A DNA stretch of 64,000 nucleotides. Origin: an uncultured Pseudohongiella sp. (GTDB lineage Bacteria; Pseudomonadota; Gammaproteobacteria; Pseudomonadales; Pseudohongiellaceae). The notes under the pieces were generated by a model. That model did not search any database. It worked only from the letters and a program-made list of their open reading frames with translations, and was not told the DNA's origin. Where the stretch lies: positions 62,001 through 126,000 of the forward strand of contig CACJWK010000002.1 in assembly GCA_902597095.1 (NCBI GenBank), written 5' to 3'. Below, one piece after another: positions 60,563 to 64,000 of the stretch; positions within the stretch are counted from its first letter, which is position 1, and every line of letters starts with the position of its first letter. Made by a program: the position numbers and the translations under genes.

Positions 60563-62196
60563 AACATGCAACAGCCCTGCTTGTAAGCGTATTCATGGCT
60601 GCCACCGCGGGCGCGCAGGAAGATCAATTCTCTACGGTAATCACTCCCGCCTTTTCACCTATAACCTGGGAGAGACTGGTAGACGCCCGCAATGAGCCCA
60701 ATAACTGGCTGATGTACTCCGGCACATTGGACAGTCAGCGCTACAGCCTGCTCGACAGCATTAACACCGACAACATTAGCCAACTGGAAATGAAATGGGC
60801 GTACCAGATTCCGGTTATTGACCGGGCGGAAACAGTTCCCCTGGTCGTTGACGGTATAATGTTTATCACCGAAGCCCCCTCGAACGTCGTCGCTGTCGAC
60901 GCTCGCACGGGACGCGAGTATTGGCGTTATGATCATGAAATGCCTGACGATCTTCGAATCTGCTGTGGGCGAAATAATCGCGGCGTGGCCATCCTCGGAG
61001 AAACGCTTTTTATGTCGACCCTTGATGCCCATCTCGTTGCGATCGATGCGCGCACCGGCAACCTCCTCTGGGAAACCGAAGTGGCGCCTCATGACAGCGG
61101 CTACAGCAAAACCGCCGCTCCGCTCATTGTCAAAGACAAGGTGGTCACGGGAATCGCCGGAGGCGAGTTTGGCATTCGCGGCTTCATCGACGCTTACGAT
61201 CCGGCTAGCGGTGAACGAGAATGGCGAACCTATGTCATTCCCGGACCTGGTGAGTTTGGCAACGACACCTGGTCCGACGACTCCTGGAAAACCGGGGGCG
61301 CTGCCACCTGGATAACCGGCTCCTATGATGCTGATCTGAATCAGATCTATTGGGGAACCGGCAACCCGGGACCGGACTGGAATGGTGACGTCAGGCTCGG
61401 GGACAATCTGTATTCAGACTCCGTGGTAGCTCTGGACGGGGACAGCGGCGAAATCGTTTGGCATTTCCAGTTCACCCCGCACGACGTGCATGACTATGAT
61501 TCGATACAGGTTCCGATTCTGGCTGACATCGAATTTAAAGGTCGCCAGCGTCAGGTGATGATGTGGGCCAATCGTAACGGGTTCTACTACACGCTCGACA
61601 GAAGCAACGGAGAGTTTTTAATCGGCAAACCCTATGCCGCACAAACGTGGGCGCAGGGCTTAGATCCGGTAACGGGACGACCCATTCGGGTGCCCGGAAT
61701 GGCGCCCACCTACGAAGGCATCATGGTGTCACCACCCATTGTTGGAGCCACTAACTGGTATTCTCCGGGCTACAGTCAGGACACCGGATTGTTTTACGTG
61801 ACTTCGTTTGATGGCGAGCAGGAATTCTTCAAGCGCGATGAGGATTACGAGGAAGGTGAACGCTTTACCGGTGGCGGAGGCCGCTACACTTCACCAATGG
61901 ATGCGTTTCACAGCTCAATCAGAGCCATCAATCCTGAAACCGCCGAAATCGAATGGGAGTTCCCGATTATGCCCCGCTCTTCAGCAGGTATCACGACGAC
62001 AGCTGGAGGTCTGGTTTTTACTGGAAGTGCTGACGGTTATTTCTTCGCGTTGGATGCAAGCTCCGGTGAGGAATTGTGGAACATCTCTCTCGGCCGCAGA
62101 GTCCATGCCGCACCAATGACTTTTGCCGTGGACGGCGAGCAGTTCGTCAGCATCGCCTCAGGCAATGTGGTGTACACCTTCGGGTTACGCGACTGA
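60559..62196 (+). CDS. PQQ-dependent alcohol dehydrogenase-type quinoprotein
   Basis: Beta-propeller W-motifs (DARTGREYWRY, DARTGNLLWET, DGDSGEIVWHF), adjacent Cys pair RICCGRN, TPHDVHDYDS; 4-bp overlap with the cytochrome gene. Confidence 0.92.
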   Translation: MKHATALLVSVFMAATAGAQEDQFSTVITPAFSPITWERLVDARNEPNNWLMYSGTLDSQRYSLLDSINTDNISQLEMKWAYQIPVIDRAETVPLVVDGIMFITEAPSNVVAVDARTGREYWRYDHEMPDDLRICCGRNNRGVAILGETLFMSTLDAHLVAIDARTGNLLWETEVAPHDSGYSKTAAPLIVKDKVVTGIAGGEFGIRGFIDAYDPASGEREWRTYVIPGPGEFGNDTWSDDSWKTGGAATWITGSYDADLNQIYWGTGNPGPDWNGDVRLGDNLYSDSVVALDGDSGEIVWHFQFTPHDVHDYDSIQVPILADIEFKGRQRQVMMWANRNGFYYTLDRSNGEFLIGKPYAAQTWAQGLDPVTGRPIRVPGMAPTYEGIMVSPPIVGATNWYSPGYSQDTGLFYVTSFDGEQEFFKRDEDYEEGERFTGGGGRYTSPMDAFHSSIRAINPETAEIEWEFPIMPRSSAGITTTAGGLVFTGSADGYFFALDASSGEELWNISLGRRVHAAPMTFAVDGEQFVSIASGNVVYTFGLRD

Positions 62197-62269
62197 ATAA
62201 GTGTAATGGGCCAGCGTCGGCAGTGGCACTCTGTGTGCGCTGATCTGCCTGGGGGTCGCTGACAGCCAC

Positions 62270-63130
62270 TCACAGATAGGGAGCGATCAGCTCTTCACTG
62301 ACTGACCAGAGTTTCGCAGCCGCGTCATCAGTCGCAAACTCAGCGGTTCGGCGTCTTCGGCGGTCAAAAAAATAACTCCCTGCCGCGCTAAGTACAGCCT
62401 CATCGTCTGAACTGGCCAGCCAAATAAAGGTATCAGCACCTTTTTCAACAGGCCACATGAACGGATACATCACCAGGCCAAGCAATCTGGCCAACACACC
62501 CCCTTTGCTCCAGATCGGAGTCCGCACCGCGCCAGGATGAAATGAACTCGCTATCAGGTTCGAGTTGCCATGTCGCTTGTGGAGTTCTCTGGCAGTCAGG
62601 AGATTCATCAGCTTGCTGCGGCCATAGGCTTTCAGCGTACTGTAATTGCGCTCGAGCTCCAGATCATCAAAATCGAGAGGGCTGTTTCGGTGCCCCAGTG
62701 AGCTGGTAAAAACAACCCGCGCCGGGCCGGACTGACAGGCGAGCAAGCTCGGCATCAGTTTTCTGGTTAAGAGGAAACCGCTCAGGTGGTTGACCGCGAA
62801 GGTCAGCTCGAACCCCTCAGCCGTGAGTTGACGACTGGCGTTAGCGCCACCGGCGTTATTGCACAGGACGTGTATCTCCGAATACTGCATTGCGAGGCGA
62901 TCAGCTAACGCAGAAACGCTTTGCATCGAGCTGAAGTCGGCAATCTCCAGGCGAACTCGATCGTGTCCGGCCGATGCGATGATTCGGGCCTGTGCTGCCC
63001 TACCTTTGTCAGGACAACGGCAAACCAGCACCACCTCCGCCCCTTGTTCAGCGAAGCGTTTAGCTGCATTGAATCCGATGCCAGAGTTTGCACCAGTGAC
63101 GACATAAACTTTCTCTGCGAGCGCATTCAT
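62270..63130 (-). CDS. Short-chain dehydrogenase/reductase
   Basis: VYVVTGANSGIGFNAAKRFAEQGAEVVLVCR...LCNNAGG...YGRSKLMNL; start MNALAEK at 63130. Confidence 0.93.
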   Translation of the reverse strand: MNALAEKVYVVTGANSGIGFNAAKRFAEQGAEVVLVCRCPDKGRAAQARIIASAGHDRVRLEIADFSSMQSVSALADRLAMQYSEIHVLCNNAGGANASRQLTAEGFELTFAVNHLSGFLLTRKLMPSLLACQSGPARVVFTSSLGHRNSPLDFDDLELERNYSTLKAYGRSKLMNLLTARELHKRHGNSNLIASSFHPGAVRTPIWSKGGVLARLLGLVMYPFMWPVEKGADTFIWLASSDDEAVLSAAGSYFFDRRRRRTAEFATDDAAAKLWSVSEELIAPYL

Positions 63131-63434
63131 AAGCTTCTCCGCCTCTAAAAACTCTTGCCGGGTAAAAAATTGCACGGCTCCATTTAATCCGCCACGATGG
63201 AGCGATATCCTCAGTCTAAGCGACAAGAACATCCGGGCCAACCCACCTCAGCGCGGCTTGCCGGCGCCGATGTTGTCCGGGTCAGACTCTGTTAGACTTA
63301 GACCGTCGAGACGCTCGCCTGATCGATCCCGACAACCGACACCAAGCGGAAGCGAGCTTGCAGCCACCAGATCCCCCGCGCTCTCGAGAGAGTGGCCGGG
63401 AGGAAGACCAACAGACTATCTACTGGAAAATTCA

Positions 63435-64000
63435 ATGAAGCCCAAGCACCCAATCGCGCTCTTTCCCGTTCCTGCCCTCGAAGACATGGAACCCGACATC
63501 CGGGAGCGAATTCTCAGAATACAGGAAAAAAGTGGCTTTATTCCCAATATCTTTCTGGCTCTGGCAGGCAGGCCTGCCGAGTTCAGAGCATTTTTCGACT
63601 ATCACGATGCCCTGATGGACAGCGAAAGCAATCTGACGAAAGGCGAACGGGAAATGATCGTGGTGGCAACCTCCGGTCTAAATCAGTGTCTGTATTGTGT
63701 CGTTGCGCACGGTGCGATACTCAGAATCAGGGAGAAAAACCTTACCCTCTCTGATCAACTGGCCACGAATTATCGCAAGGCGGATATCACCCCTAAACAG
63801 CGGGCGATGCTCGATTATGCCGTGAAAGTTTCACGAGCCGCGCATGAAATCACCGAGCAAGATCACGCTCCACTGCGAGCTGAGGGCTTTTCTCAGGATG
63901 ACATCTGGCAGATTGGTGCCATCTCGGCGTTCTTCGCCATGTCCAATCGCATAGCCAACATGGCTTCGCTGCAGCCGAACGACGAATTCTATCGAATGGC
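63435..64000 (+). CDS. Peroxidase-related / AhpD-like carboxymuconolactone decarboxylase family protein (partial, runs off right edge)
   Basis: MKPKHPIALFPVPALEDMEPDIRERILRIQEKSGFIPNIFLALAGRP...LNQCLYCVVAHGAIL (CxxCxxxH). Confidence 0.9.
   Translation, partial: MKPKHPIALFPVPALEDMEPDIRERILRIQEKSGFIPNIFLALAGRPAEFRAFFDYHDALMDSESNLTKGEREMIVVATSGLNQCLYCVVAHGAILRIREKNLTLSDQLATNYRKADITPKQRAMLDYAVKVSRAAHEITEQDHAPLRAEGFSQDDIWQIGAISAFFAMSNRIANMASLQPNDEFYRM

Noticed and set aside
1-64000. CRISPR arrays, tRNA/rRNA genes, IS elements, prophage, toxin-antitoxin or restriction systems
   Set aside because: No regularly spaced repeats, tRNA-like T-loop signatures, transposase or integrase motifs, or defence-system motifs were recognised by eye.

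Overview
The window reads as an ordinary gammaproteobacterial chromosome segment: dense, mostly housekeeping, with no rRNA, tRNA, CRISPR, IS element or phage genes that I could recognise. Recognisable blocks are a Sua5/YciO-family gene (cut by the left edge), yciB, a cyclophilin, xth, a moaB/moaA pair, a complete ccmABCDEFGHI cytochrome c maturation operon, a fliA-like sigma factor directly upstream of ccmA, dcd, rubredoxin, metG, an HtrA-like protease, an Rnf/Rsx locus followed by nth, argG, pyrC, rnt, grxD, an orphan hydantoinase B, argF, nrdAB, a MocA-like transferase, a second cyclophilin, dinG, a DUF349 protein, an acyltransferase, sbcB, pyrB, an amidase, a GST, XdhC, Ogt, an Ada/AraC/AlkA fusion, ilvD, a cytochrome c plus PQQ dehydrogenase pair, an SDR and an AhpD-like protein (cut by the right edge). 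The most unusual locus is the Rnf cluster (19564-24090). It keeps rnfA-B-C-D-E and the metG...rnf-nth context but has no rnfG (rnfD and rnfE overlap by 8 bp). The conserved Cys positions in RnfA and RnfE that normally ligate the intramembrane [2Fe-2S] cluster are Ser, Ser, Ser and Phe here. This looks like a coherent loss of the membrane/periplasmic electron relay while RnfB, RnfC and the RnfD flavin site remain. A second candidate is a compact transcription unit at about 2960-3295 encoding a 37-aa single-TM peptide, with its own promoter, strong ribosome-binding sites and a strong terminator. At least four decayed or interrupted genes are also present. All family calls come from reading motifs; no database search was run.
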